Source of the DNA: Dasytiphilus stammeri_M
Lineage (GTDB): Bacteria > Pseudomonadota > Gammaproteobacteria > Enterobacterales > Enterobacteriaceae
Direction of reading: 5' to 3'
Length of the DNA stretch: 64,000 bases
Assembly (NCBI GenBank): GCA_041944325.1
Contig: CP145878.1
Location: 248,001 to 312,000, forward strand
Below are positions 12,802 to 22,010 of this stretch, piece after piece. Numbering within the stretch: position 1 is the stretch's first letter; each line of letters begins with the position of its first letter. The notes beneath the pieces were generated by a model. It worked only from the letters and a program-made list of their open reading frames with translations. It did no database searches and had not been told where the DNA came from. Position numbers and translations under genes: made by a program.

Positions 12802-14310
12802 TTAAGATGGAAGATGTTTATTAACATTCATGGCTAACCAATCAGTAATCCGTTTTTTCTGTGGTTCAGTTAGCCACAATCCTAATTTAGTGCGACGCCA
12901 AATAGCATCATCTAATCGATAGACCCATTCGTAATTAACTAAATAACGTAGTTCAGCTTCATAAAAATTATGACCGAAATGTTCACCTAAGTCAGATAAA
13001 CAACTAATCTTATTAAGAAAAATCTCGCTGTGACTGCCATAGGTATATGCATAGCGCTGTGCAAGTGATTTACTTAGAAAAATATAACGTCGATAAAGAT
13101 TAGTGGCATAATCATCGAGGTTTTCCCTTATCTTACCGCCTGGTAAGATATTCTTTTTAGTCCAAGCCGGACCGGAATTTGGATAATATTTTGCTAAATT
13201 ATTAAGTGCTTGCTCAGCAAGTTTACGATAAGTAGTTAGTTTTCCCCCAAATACAGATAATAAAGGAGTTCGCCCGTTAATATCACTGATATCCAGAGTA
13301 TAATCGCGTGTAACGGATTGTGGAGAATCTGATTGATCATCATATAAGGGTCTCACCCCTGAATAAGACCAGATAATATCTTCTTTACAAATACTTTTTT
13401 TAAAGTAGTTATTATAAACCTTCAGCAGATAAATTATTTCTTCATCTGAAATTTTAGCATTTTTGGGATTATCTTTATATTCTATATCGGTAGTTCCAAT
13501 AATAGAAAATTCATCCAACCAAGGAATCACAAAAACTATACGATGATCTTCATTTTGCAGAATATATGCCTGGTTTGGTTGATTAACCAGTGGTATCACA
13601 ATATGGCTACCTTTGATCAGTCGGATCCCATAATTTGAAGGTATTTTGCATAGTTTTTCAAGCACTATTTTGACCCAAGGCCCGGCGGCATTCACCAATC
13701 CTTTAGATTTCCAGGTTATTATTTTACCGCTATCAACATCTTCAGCTTTGACATACCATAAATAATTTTCACGCCAAGCCCGGATTACTTTAATGCGGGT
13801 GCGAACTTTACCTCCATGTCTAATGACTTCCTGTGCATTTAGAACTACTAATCTGGCATCATCTACCCAACAATCAGAGTATTCAAAACCCCGCCAAATT
13901 TTGGGATGGAGAACTGAATCTTTACCGAATCTGATACTTTTACTCTTTGGTAAACTTACACGCTGACCTAAGTGGTCATATATCAAAAGTCCGATTCTGA
14001 TCATCCACGCGGGACGTAAATTAGAACAATGTGGAAGACGAAAACGCATAGGAAAAACAATATGTGGTGCTAATTTTAATATTATTTCACGTTCTGCCAG
14101 GGCTTCCCTAACAAGACGAAATTCATAATGTTCGAGATAACGTAGACCACCGTGAATCAATTTTGAACTAGCAGAAGATGTTGCACAAGCTAAATCATCT
14201 TGTTCTAACATTAGTACCGATAATCCACGTCCCGCAGCATCGGCGGCAATTCCTGCACCATTGATGCCACCACCAATAACAATTAAATCTTTTAAACTGT
14301 TGATTTCCAT
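12802..14310 (-). CDS. glpD: Aerobic glycerol-3-phosphate dehydrogenase
   Basis: FAD enzyme on the inner face of the membrane that oxidises glycerol-3-phosphate to DHAP and passes electrons to quinone. 502 aa, close to E. coli GlpD (501). The Rossmann FAD motif GGGINGAGIAADAAGRG is at residues 13-29; SSKLIHGGLRYLE, VNAAGPW and SVFGGKLTTYRKLAE are conserved. It gives the symbiont a respiratory electron source from glycerol-3-phosphate. The usual neighbours glpE, glpG and glpR are gone. A Fur-box-like string lies upstream. Confidence 0.95.
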   Translation of the reverse strand: MEINSLKDLIVIGGGINGAGIAADAAGRGLSVLMLEQDDLACATSSASSKLIHGGLRYLEHYEFRLVREALAEREIILKLAPHIVFPMRFRLPHCSNLRPAWMIRIGLLIYDHLGQRVSLPKSKSIRFGKDSVLHPKIWRGFEYSDCWVDDARLVVLNAQEVIRHGGKVRTRIKVIRAWRENYLWYVKAEDVDSGKIITWKSKGLVNAAGPWVKIVLEKLCKIPSNYGIRLIKGSHIVIPLVNQPNQAYILQNEDHRIVFVIPWLDEFSIIGTTDIEYKDNPKNAKISDEEIIYLLKVYNNYFKKSICKEDIIWSYSGVRPLYDDQSDSPQSVTRDYTLDISDINGRTPLLSVFGGKLTTYRKLAEQALNNLAKYYPNSGPAWTKKNILPGGKIRENLDDYATNLYRRYIFLSKSLAQRYAYTYGSHSEIFLNKISCLSDLGEHFGHNFYEAELRYLVNYEWVYRLDDAIWRRTKLGLWLTEPQKKRITDWLAMNVNKHLPS

Positions 14311-14351
14311 GTCATAATTCCTTATAATTAGCGTATCGCTCTAAAATTAGA

Positions 14352-14370
14352 GATAACGATAATCATTAAA
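14352..14370. promoter_or_regulatory. Fur-box-like sequence upstream of glpD
   Basis: GATAACGATAATCATTAAA agrees with 16 of 19 positions of the Fur consensus and lies between nfuA and glpD. In a genome this AT-rich such strings can arise by chance, and no fur gene is in view. Confidence 0.25.
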
Positions 14371-14372
14371 AA

Positions 14373-14948
14373 TTAGTAGTAGGAGTGTATCCCACGTTGA
14401 TGTTCGGTAAAATCTTGTACCCCTTTAAGTTCGGAGAAAGACTGCAATAATTCTATTTCAATATGTTCTTTGAGAGTTAATTTGACCATTGAACATCCAT
14501 TACAGCCTCCACTAAATTTTAGAATTGCGTAACCTTGATCAGTGATCTCTACTAATTTAACATGACCACCATGCGCTGCTAACTGCGGATTAATTTTAGT
14601 ATTTAGCAGATATTCTACCCGTTCAATCAATGGTGTATCATCGGTAAATTTGCTAGTTTTAACCTTTGGAGCATTTAATATCAGTTGCGACCCTAATTTA
14701 TCTACCACTAAATCAATCTCGGCGTTTTCTAGCCAAGGAGCACTAATTTCATCAATATAAGTTGAAAATTTCTCAAATTGCAGTTTAATATCGGTCAGCG
14801 ATACGGTATTAGGTGGACAATAAGAAACACCACATTCCGCCTTATTAGTTCCAGGATTCATTACAAATACACGGATTTGCGTTCCTTTTGCTTGACTCAA
14901 TAATAACTTTTTAAAATGTTCTTGTGCTGGCACAGTAATCTTAATCAT
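14373..14948 (-). CDS. nfuA: Fe-S biogenesis protein NfuA
   Basis: Carrier that delivers [4Fe-4S] clusters to target enzymes, including under oxidative stress. 191 aa, the same length as E. coli NfuA: an N-terminal A-type-like domain without its cysteine ligands, then a Nfu domain with the CxxC cluster site C149/C152 in GGCNGCSMVK. Upstream of glpD on the same strand, but 62 bases separate them. Fe-S enzymes it might serve in this window include the radical SAM QueE homologue (inference). Confidence 0.95.
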   Translation of the reverse strand: MIKITVPAQEHFKKLLLSQAKGTQIRVFVMNPGTNKAECGVSYCPPNTVSLTDIKLQFEKFSTYIDEISAPWLENAEIDLVVDKLGSQLILNAPKVKTSKFTDDTPLIERVEYLLNTKINPQLAAHGGHVKLVEITDQGYAILKFSGGCNGCSMVKLTLKEHIEIELLQSFSELKGVQDFTEHQRGIHSYY

Positions 14949-15038
14949 AAATCCTACCTAAGAAAAAATATTTCTGTTAGAAACCGCGGGTTATTAATCC
15001 TCTACAATAAAATTAAAGAATTAAATCTAGTTTAAAGA

Positions 15039-15096
15039 TTATCACGATAATTGTAGAGCAATTATGTATATGCAGAATAATTAATTATCGTGATAA
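15039..15096. repeat. Paired palindromes between pckA and nfuA
   Basis: TTATCACGATAATT (15039-15052) and its exact reverse complement (15083-15096) are separated by 30 bases. Each arm is itself palindromic (TTATC-NN-GATAA). They could form one long stem or two operator-like sites in the 310-base gap upstream of nfuA and downstream of pckA. Nothing else was recognised in 14949-15258. Confidence 0.45.
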
Positions 15097-15258
15097 ATAA
15101 ATAGTAACTCCAAAATATTAGTTACAAACTTAGGTATGCACTAATCAATCCGCAACTATTTAGGTCTTAAGATTATCCTAATCATAGCTAATAAGCTGAA
15201 GTTTTGAATACTAAACTGGTTACTAAAGGTCATTCTACAGTTATTATTTGATCATAGT

Positions 15259-16884
15259 TTAAATTATAGGACCGGCATTAACTAGTTGTTCACCATGTGA
15301 GGTATCAAGGTACTTTTTAAAATTATCAATAAACTGATGAGCTAAAACTATTGCTTTCTTATACCATTGATTAGGATCTGGATAAGTATTACGAGGATCC
15401 AGAAAATGCTTATCAATTCCAGGTAATGATAGTGGTACTGAAATATTAAAGATAGGTAAGAGAAAGCTTTCTACTCTTTTAAATTTATCATTTAAAATTG
15501 CATTAAGAATAGCACGTGTATAATTAATAGAAATTCGCTTTCCGGTACCATCCCAACCAGTGTTAATTAAATAGGCTTCGGCATGAACAGCTTGCATGCG
15601 TTTTACTAATACTTCCGCATACTTAAGAGGATGTAGCATCAAAAAAGCCGCACCAAAACAAGCGGAAAATGTTGGAATTGGTTCATTGATACCACGTTCA
15701 GTTCCTGCTAATTTAGCAGTAAATCCGGATAAAAAGTGATATTCTGTTTGTTGAGCAGTTAACTTTGATACAGGTGGTAATACCCCAAATGCATCGGCCG
15801 TTAGTAAAATAACTTTAGTTGCATGGCCCGCTTTAGAAACCGGCTTCATAATGTTATTGATGTGATAAATTGGATAAGAAACCCTGGTATTTTCGGTTTT
15901 ACTACTGTCATTAAAATCTACGGAACCATCAGCAAGTACGCCAACATTTTCTAATAATGCATTACGTCGTATAGCATGATAGATATCAGGTTCCTGTTTT
16001 TCTGAAAGTTTCAAAGTTTTAGCATAGCATCCTCCTTCAAAGTTGAAAACCCCATCATTATCCCAACCATGTTCATCATCTCCTATTAATTTGCGTTGTG
16101 GATCAGTAGATAGCGTGGTTTTACCGGTGCCAGATAATCCAAAGAAAATAGATACATCACCTTTTTTGCCAACGTTAGCTGAACAATGCATTGATGCAAT
16201 TCCTTTAAGCGGTAATAAGTAATTCATAACTGAGAAAAGTCCTTTTTTCATTTCACCGCAGTACCAAGTTCCACCAATGAGTTGCATGTTTTCCGTAAGG
16301 TTGAAAGCAATGAAATTTTCTGAATTAAGTTTATGTTCTTGCCAGTAGGAATTAACACATTTTGCTCCATTCATTACTACGAAATCAGGTTTAAAATTAG
16401 TTAGCTCTGCTTTAGAAGGACGAATAAACATATTTTTTACAAAATGAGCTTGCCAAGCAACTTCCATAAAAAACCTTACTCCTAACCTAGTATCTTGATT
16501 TGCACCACACCAAGCATCTATAATAAATAGGCGCTTCCCAGATAGTTGTTTAGTAACCAGATATTTTAGTTGCTCCCAAATTTTAGGAGAAATCGGATGA
16601 TTATCACTTTGACTATTTACTGAATTTGACCACCAAATATTATTGTTGGTAGTGTTATCGCGAACAATATATTTATCTTTAGGAGAACGCCCCGTAAATA
16701 TACCAGTATTAACTGCAACTGCACCAGATTGTGTTAAAATTACACGCTCTAATCCAGTTAAATTGGCTCGGTTTTCTTCACGATATAAAGTTTCATAATC
16801 TGGATTATAGATGATTTCAACTGTGTTAGTAATATTATAGGCTGTGAGATCTAGTTTTGGTATTGTAGTAAATTTTACACACAT
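15259..16884 (-). CDS. pckA: Phosphoenolpyruvate carboxykinase (ATP)
   Basis: Interconverts oxaloacetate + ATP and PEP + CO2 + ADP. 541 aa against 540 in E. coli. The kinase-1a loop GLSGTGKT is at 249-256, the metal/phosphate site GDDEHGW at 268-274, and the oxaloacetate site GIFTGRSPKDKY at 61-72. With maeB and glpD it gives a C3/C4 interconversion and a route from C4 acids to PEP, the precursor of the shikimate pathway that starts again at aroK/aroB next door. It is divergent from aroK. Confidence 0.96.
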   Translation of the reverse strand: MCVKFTTIPKLDLTAYNITNTVEIIYNPDYETLYREENRANLTGLERVILTQSGAVAVNTGIFTGRSPKDKYIVRDNTTNNNIWWSNSVNSQSDNHPISPKIWEQLKYLVTKQLSGKRLFIIDAWCGANQDTRLGVRFFMEVAWQAHFVKNMFIRPSKAELTNFKPDFVVMNGAKCVNSYWQEHKLNSENFIAFNLTENMQLIGGTWYCGEMKKGLFSVMNYLLPLKGIASMHCSANVGKKGDVSIFFGLSGTGKTTLSTDPQRKLIGDDEHGWDNDGVFNFEGGCYAKTLKLSEKQEPDIYHAIRRNALLENVGVLADGSVDFNDSSKTENTRVSYPIYHINNIMKPVSKAGHATKVILLTADAFGVLPPVSKLTAQQTEYHFLSGFTAKLAGTERGINEPIPTFSACFGAAFLMLHPLKYAEVLVKRMQAVHAEAYLINTGWDGTGKRISINYTRAILNAILNDKFKRVESFLLPIFNISVPLSLPGIDKHFLDPRNTYPDPNQWYKKAIVLAHQFIDNFKKYLDTSHGEQLVNAGPII

Positions 16885-17122
16885 GTAACTACTTCTCTAT
16901 AAAAAGTTCTTTATTATCATCAAGGAGATAGATGTCTGAATAAAAAATCAATATTTGGTTATTGATTTTTAATTAATTTATTTTTTGCTGAAAAGATAGT
17001 GATAATTACTGTATTCTTTAGAAGATAATAAAATAAGTTTAAAATTATAGCAAAATAGATAATATATACAAACTAACCTAAAAATTAAAGATTTAATAAA
17101 TAATAAGAAGAAATAGAAAACC

Positions 17123-17644
17123 ATGGCAGATAAACGCAATATCTTTCTGATTGGACCAATGGGAGCTGGAAAAAGCACTATTGGACGACAGTTAGCTCAA
17201 CAACTCAATATGGAATTTTTTGATTCAGATCAAGAACTTGAGCGGCGTACTGGAGCTGACATAGGCTGGGTATTTGATGTAGAAGGTGAAGAAGGTTTCC
17301 GCGATCGTGAGGAAAAAATTATTAATGAACTTACTGAAAAACAAGGTATTGTATTGGCTACTGGTGGTGGTGCCGTAAAATCAAAAGAGACCCGTAAACG
17401 CCTTTCAGCACGAGGTATAGTAGTGTACCTTGAAACAACTATAGAAAAACAACTCGCACGCACACAACGTGATAAAAATCGTCCACTACTACAAGATTTT
17501 GACTCTAGATCAAAGATACTCAAGACCCTTGCTGAGGAGCGCAATCCTTTATACGAAGAAACAGCTGATCTAACAGTTTGTACTGATGATCATAGTGCGA
17601 AAATGGTTGCCAATAAAATAATGTCGATGCTTAAAAAAATTTAA
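17123..17644 (+). CDS. aroK: Shikimate kinase I
   Basis: Phosphorylates shikimate at O3. 173 aa, the same length as E. coli AroK. P-loop GPMGAGKS is at residues 11-18, DSDQELERR binds shikimate, GGGAVKS and the lid RTQRDKNRPLL are present. First gene of the ancestral aroK-aroB-damX-dam-rpe-gph-trpS operon; damX, dam and gph have been removed. aroB follows after 33 bases. Confidence 0.96.
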   Translation: MADKRNIFLIGPMGAGKSTIGRQLAQQLNMEFFDSDQELERRTGADIGWVFDVEGEEGFRDREEKIINELTEKQGIVLATGGGAVKSKETRKRLSARGIVVYLETTIEKQLARTQRDKNRPLLQDFDSRSKILKTLAEERNPLYEETADLTVCTDDHSAKMVANKIMSMLKKI

Positions 17645-17677
17645 AATTTATAAGATCTTAAAAGAAGGTTACTGATA

Positions 17678-18778
17678 ATGGTGGAACGGGTTATCGTTAC
17701 ATTGGAAGAACGCAGTTATCCTATTACTATTGCTGCCGGATTATTGAAAAATATTGATTCTTTTTGGCCATTGAAGTCTGGACAACAAGCCATGGTAGTA
17801 ACAAATCATACAATAGCGCCTATCTATCTCAATAAATTGATGATGCTGTTAAAAAAGGTGGGCGTTTCTGCTGATCATATTATTATTCCTGATGGAGAGA
17901 AATATAAAAATCTTAATGTTTTAAATAATTTATTTACTGAACTTTTATTAAAATCACATGGTCGTGAGACTACTTTAATTGCATTAGGAGGAGGTGTAAT
18001 AGGTGATCTAACAGGATTTGCCGCGGCAAGTTATCAACGTGGTGTCCGTTTTATTCAGGTTCCCACTACTTTACTGGCACAAGTGGATTCATCAGTTGGT
18101 GGAAAAACTGCAGTAAATCATCTCCTAGGTAAAAATATGATAGGAGCGTTTTATCAGCCAGCCTCAGTTGTTGTGGATATCGATTGCTTAAGAACTTTAC
18201 CTAAAAGAGAACTTATTGCTGGGATTGCAGAAGTTATTAAGTACGGAATTGCTTTGGATAGTAGTTTTTTTAGTTGGTTAGAAGTTAATATAGATAATTT
18301 ATTACTGCTCGAATACCAAGCTATAATTGATTGTATTCGTCATTGCTGCGCCTTAAAAGCCAAGATAGTTGCGGCTGATGAAATGGAAAGTGGAAGTGGT
18401 TGGCGTACTTTACTTAATTTGGGTCATACTTATGGACACGCCATTGAAACTGAAATGGGATATGGTAATTGGCTGCATGGAGAAGCAGTAGCTGCTGGAA
18501 TCGTTATGGCGGCACGCACCGCTGAAATCTTAGGAAAATTAAAAAAAGTTGATAAAGATCGCATTATTGCATTGATACAACGTTCTGGTCTCCCAATTTC
18601 TGGTCCATCTAATATGAAACCCCAAAGTTTTCTACCACATATGTTACGTGATAAGAAAGTTATCTCCGGTAATTTGCGATTAGTTTTGCCGTTATCATTA
18701 GGTAAAGCTGCAGTATGTAGTGGGATTTCATACGATCAGGTATTGTCCGCTATCTCAGATTGTCAAAATCTGAGATGA
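17678..18778 (+). CDS. aroB: 3-dehydroquinate synthase
   Basis: Second shikimate-pathway step, DAHP to 3-dehydroquinate, NAD- and metal-dependent. 366 aa (E. coli 362). GGGVIGDLTGFAA, PTTLLAQVDSSVGGKTAVN, and the metal-ligand segments E.IKYGIA, LNLGHTYGHAIE and LHGEAVAAG are intact. GTG or ATG are both close to the start; ATG 17678 has AGAAGG a few bases upstream. The 3' end folds into a strong hairpin. Same strand as aroK, probably one operon. Confidence 0.96.
   Translation: MVERVIVTLEERSYPITIAAGLLKNIDSFWPLKSGQQAMVVTNHTIAPIYLNKLMMLLKKVGVSADHIIIPDGEKYKNLNVLNNLFTELLLKSHGRETTLIALGGGVIGDLTGFAAASYQRGVRFIQVPTTLLAQVDSSVGGKTAVNHLLGKNMIGAFYQPASVVVDIDCLRTLPKRELIAGIAEVIKYGIALDSSFFSWLEVNIDNLLLLEYQAIIDCIRHCCALKAKIVAADEMESGSGWRTLLNLGHTYGHAIETEMGYGNWLHGEAVAAGIVMAARTAEILGKLKKVDKDRIIALIQRSGLPISGPSNMKPQSFLPHMLRDKKVISGNLRLVLPLSLGKAAVCSGISYDQVLSAISDCQNLR
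18752..18776 (+). terminator. 10-bp hairpin in the 3' end of aroB
   Basis: ATCTCAGATT (18752-18761) pairs perfectly with AATCTGAGAT (18767-18776) around a 5-base loop. It lies across the last codons of aroB and before a 212-base gap where damX and dam have been lost. No T-run follows, so it may be a Rho-independent-like pause or a stabilising stem. Confidence 0.4.
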
Positions 18779-18990
18779 TAGGATAGTGTTCAAAAGAATG
18801 ATAACCTAAAAATTAAATTTCTAGAATGAGATTCAGTTTTACTGATAAAAGTAAATTTATCAGCACCTCAATTATCAATAACCAGTTTTACTGCAGACTC
18901 GCAGCCAAAATAATCGCCAGATAGTAACCTCATCTCAGATACCACTGGAATTTTGAGTCAATCCCTTCAAACCTAGAAGGAACAGAAGAA

Positions 18991-19668
18991 ATGAAACCTT
19001 TTTTATTATCCTCATCAATTTTATCAGCTGATTTTGCTAGATTAGGTGAAGAAACTGCTAAAGTTATAGCAGCAGGAGCAGATGTTGTACATTTTGATGT
19101 AATGGATAACCATTATGTACCTAACCTAACTTTAGGGCCCATGGTATTAAAATCACTTAGGGATTACGGTATTACTGCTCCAGTAGAGGTGCATCTTATG
19201 GTCAAACCGGTATCACCTCGAATCATTAAAGAATTTGCCCTAGCCGGTGCAAATATTATTTATTTTCATCCTGAAACCTCTGAAGATATCGATCGTGATT
19301 TACAGCTTATCAAAGAGCATGGATGCCAGGCTGGGTTAGTATTAAATCCAGATACTCCCCTAGAGTATCTAAAAGACTTTATGGATATACTGGATATTAT
19401 TTTACTTATGTCTGTAAATCCAGGTTTTGGTGGACAAATTTTTATTAAGAGCTCAATTTTAAAAATCCGCCAAACACGTAAGATAATTGATGATAAAGGT
19501 TATGATATTTACTTAGAAGTTGATGGTGGAATTAAGGTGAGTAATGTAGGTGCTATTGCTGCAGCTGGTGCGGACATTTTGGTCATTGGTTCAGCAATAT
19601 TTAGTCAGTCGAATTATAAAAAAGTGATTAATTATATACGTGCCGAATTAAAAAATTGTAGAATTTAA
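18991..19668 (+). CDS. rpe: Ribulose-phosphate 3-epimerase
   Basis: Interconverts ribulose-5-phosphate and xylulose-5-phosphate in the pentose phosphate pathway. 225 aa TIM barrel. Metal ligands and catalytic residues are in SSSILSADFARLGEE, HFDVMDN.YVPN, VHLMV, MSVNPGFGGQ and EVDGGI. GGAACAGAAGAA precedes the ATG. Ribose-5-phosphate from this pathway supplies PRPP, which the nucleoside operon at 32-37 kb would need. Confidence 0.96.
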   Translation: MKPFLLSSSILSADFARLGEETAKVIAAGADVVHFDVMDNHYVPNLTLGPMVLKSLRDYGITAPVEVHLMVKPVSPRIIKEFALAGANIIYFHPETSEDIDRDLQLIKEHGCQAGLVLNPDTPLEYLKDFMDILDIILLMSVNPGFGGQIFIKSSILKIRQTRKIIDDKGYDIYLEVDGGIKVSNVGAIAAAGADILVIGSAIFSQSNYKKVINYIRAELKNCRI

Positions 19669-19704
19669 AATTAACTTATTACTTGCCAATTCAGGATGTT
19701 TTTC

Positions 19705-20712
19705 ATGAAAAACACCATTGTATTTAGTGGTACACAACCTTCAGGGGAATTAACCATTGGGAATTATATGGGAGCATTGCGTCAATGGGTACAACTGCAG
19801 GAAAAATACCATTGCATATATAGTATAGTAGATCTTCATGCTCTTACGGCTCGTCAGAATTCATTGCGTCAAGCCACATTAGATACTATGGCACTATACT
19901 TAGCTTGCGGTCTAAATCCTAAAAAATGTATTATTTTTGTACAATCCCATGTTCCTGAACATACACAACTGAACTGGATCCTAAATTGTTACACTTATTT
20001 AGGAGAATTGAAAAGGATGACACAATTTAAAAATAAAACTTCTCTTGATGCTGAGAATATTAATACTGCATTATTAGATTATCCGGTATTAATGGCGGCA
20101 GACATCCTATTATACCAAACTAAATATGTGCCGGTTGGTGAAGATCAGAAACAACACTTAGAACTTACTCGTGCGATTGCTAATCGTTTTAATACACTGT
20201 ATGGGAATGTATTCAATGTTCCTGAACCATTTCTACCTTCATCAGGAGCTCGGGTAATGTCACTGCTAGATCCAACTAAAAAAATGTCTAAATCTGATGA
20301 GAAACGTAATAATAGTATTGGATTATTAGAATCATCCCAATCGGTTTTAAAAAAAATTCAACGGGCAGTTACTGATTCAGATAATCCCCCAAAAATACGT
20401 TATGATGTAAAAAATAAACCTGGAATTTCTAACTTGTTAAATATTCTAGCAGGGTTTACTGGTAGACCAATTATAGAATTAGAAAAAGAATTTTCAGATC
20501 AAAAATATAAGCAGCTTAAATTAGCAGTCGCTGATTCGGTTTCAGGAATGCTAAGTGCGTTCCAAGAACGCTATTATAGTTTTCGTTATGATGAAATGTT
20601 ACTTCGTAAAATTATGCATGATGGTGCATCACAAGCTCGAATTTATGCTCAGCAAACCTTAAAAACCGTATATGAAGCAGTTGGTTTATTATCTAAGCAT
20701 GAAATCTATTGA
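19705..20712 (+). CDS. trpS: Tryptophanyl-tRNA synthetase
   Basis: Class I aminoacyl-tRNA synthetase charging tRNA-Trp. HIGH-type motif GNYMGALRQW, VPVGEDQKQHLELTR, and the KMSKS loop KKMSKSDEKR are intact. ATG 19705 (MKNTIVFSG) is preferred to ATG 19696: AGGA at 19693-19696 is eight bases before it and the resulting N-terminus matches E. coli, giving 335 aa. Last gene of the ancestral aroK...trpS block. Confidence 0.96.
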   Translation: MKNTIVFSGTQPSGELTIGNYMGALRQWVQLQEKYHCIYSIVDLHALTARQNSLRQATLDTMALYLACGLNPKKCIIFVQSHVPEHTQLNWILNCYTYLGELKRMTQFKNKTSLDAENINTALLDYPVLMAADILLYQTKYVPVGEDQKQHLELTRAIANRFNTLYGNVFNVPEPFLPSSGARVMSLLDPTKKMSKSDEKRNNSIGLLESSQSVLKKIQRAVTDSDNPPKIRYDVKNKPGISNLLNILAGFTGRPIIELEKEFSDQKYKQLKLAVADSVSGMLSAFQERYYSFRYDEMLLRKIMHDGASQARIYAQQTLKTVYEAVGLLSKHEIY

Positions 20713-21052
20713 ATTCATCTGAATCAGTTATTAATAAATTCTTAAGATCATTAGAGATTGATTTAGATTGGCGCACGAAGGTGAATTGGGTTACCGAGCT
20801 GTCATAATGCTTAAAATACTGACGTAGCCAATATTTAAATCATTCATTATCAATGATATTTAAGATCAACCAAACGAATTGAATCATTGCGAGATCTCAG
20901 TATCTTAACTTCATACTCATTACTTCTGCAGCATTTTGTGTTGATGATAAGGTAATATATCACTTTAAGTAAATTAATTAATGAAGTCAGAAGCTTGGTT
21001 GACTTTTTTTATATATATTTTAATCACACAATAATTTTTAAGGAGAGAGTAA
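20713..21052. other. 340-base gap between trpS and dapA, nothing recognised
   Basis: No ORF, tRNA or strong hairpin seen. Short runs such as DLDWRTKVNWVTELS on the plus strand could be a decayed gene, but I cannot match them. The junction joins two blocks that are far apart in E. coli, so it may be an old rearrangement point. Confidence 0.4.
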
Positions 21053-21958
21053 ATGTTTACTGGAAGTATAGTTGCACTGATTACACCAATGGATGATAAA
21101 GGAAAGGTTTGCCGATATAGTCTAAAAAAAATCATTGATTTCCATATATCAAGTGGAACATCTGCAATTGTTTCCGTAGGTACCACCGGTGAATCAGCAA
21201 CTTTGAGCAATCGTGAACACTGTGATGTCGTTATGCTAACTTTAGAGCTAGCTAATGGTAGAATTCCAATCATCGCAGGCACAGGAGCTAATGCAACATC
21301 TGAAGGTATTTATCTTACTCAACGCTTTGAAAATACCGGTGTGATCGGTTGTCTTAGTGTTACTCCATATTACAATCGACCAACACAAGAGGGATTATAT
21401 CAACATTTTAAAGCAATTGCACAGTGCAGTAAATTACCACTAATATTGTATAATGTTCCTTCACGTACCGGTTGTGATCTATTACCAGAAACTATTAAAA
21501 GATTAGCAAGAATTGAAAATATCATTGGTATTAAAGAAGCCACTGGTAATCTATCACGCATCAACCAGATTAAATTAATGGTAGATGACCAATTTATTTT
21601 GCTCAGTGGTGATGATGCCACCGCATTAGATTTTATACAATTAGGAGGCCATGGGGTGATTTCGGTAACTGCTAACCTAGCCGCGCGCCAAATGGTAGAG
21701 TTATGTGTATTGGCTAAGCAGGGTAAATTTCTAGAAGCAAGAAATATCAATAAGCGCTTAATGCCATTGCACCATCAATTATTTATTGAACCGAATCCAA
21801 TTCCTGTGAAGTGGGCTCTAAAACAATTAGCCTTAATCACGACGGACACCGTACGCTTACCAATGACACCTTTATCTTATAGAGGCCGCGTCGCTGTAAA
21901 GCAAGCTCTTAAAGAATCCGGATTAATGCCGTTAAATTATCAAGCATCTACTATATAA
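21053..21958 (+). CDS. dapA: 4-hydroxy-tetrahydrodipicolinate synthase
   Basis: Condenses pyruvate with aspartate semialdehyde, the committed step to diaminopimelate and lysine. 301 aa, about nine longer at the C-terminus than E. coli. TTGESATL (catalytic Thr), YYNRPTQEGLYQHF, NVPSRTGCD (catalytic Tyr) and the Schiff-base lysine in GIKEATGN are present. AAGGAGAGAG lies just before the ATG. It stands alone: E. coli neighbours bamC and gcvR are missing. It uses the product of asd. Confidence 0.96.
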   Translation: MFTGSIVALITPMDDKGKVCRYSLKKIIDFHISSGTSAIVSVGTTGESATLSNREHCDVVMLTLELANGRIPIIAGTGANATSEGIYLTQRFENTGVIGCLSVTPYYNRPTQEGLYQHFKAIAQCSKLPLILYNVPSRTGCDLLPETIKRLARIENIIGIKEATGNLSRINQIKLMVDDQFILLSGDDATALDFIQLGGHGVISVTANLAARQMVELCVLAKQGKFLEARNINKRLMPLHHQLFIEPNPIPVKWALKQLALITTDTVRLPMTPLSYRGRVAVKQALKESGLMPLNYQASTI

Positions 21959-22010
21959 TAGTAAATCTTAAAACTAAACTTGTCGAGATATAAATTAAGG
22001 AAATTATTCA

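Noticed and set aside
17230..17544. 104-codon minus-strand ORF within aroK
   Set aside because: Shadow of the well-conserved aroK frame.
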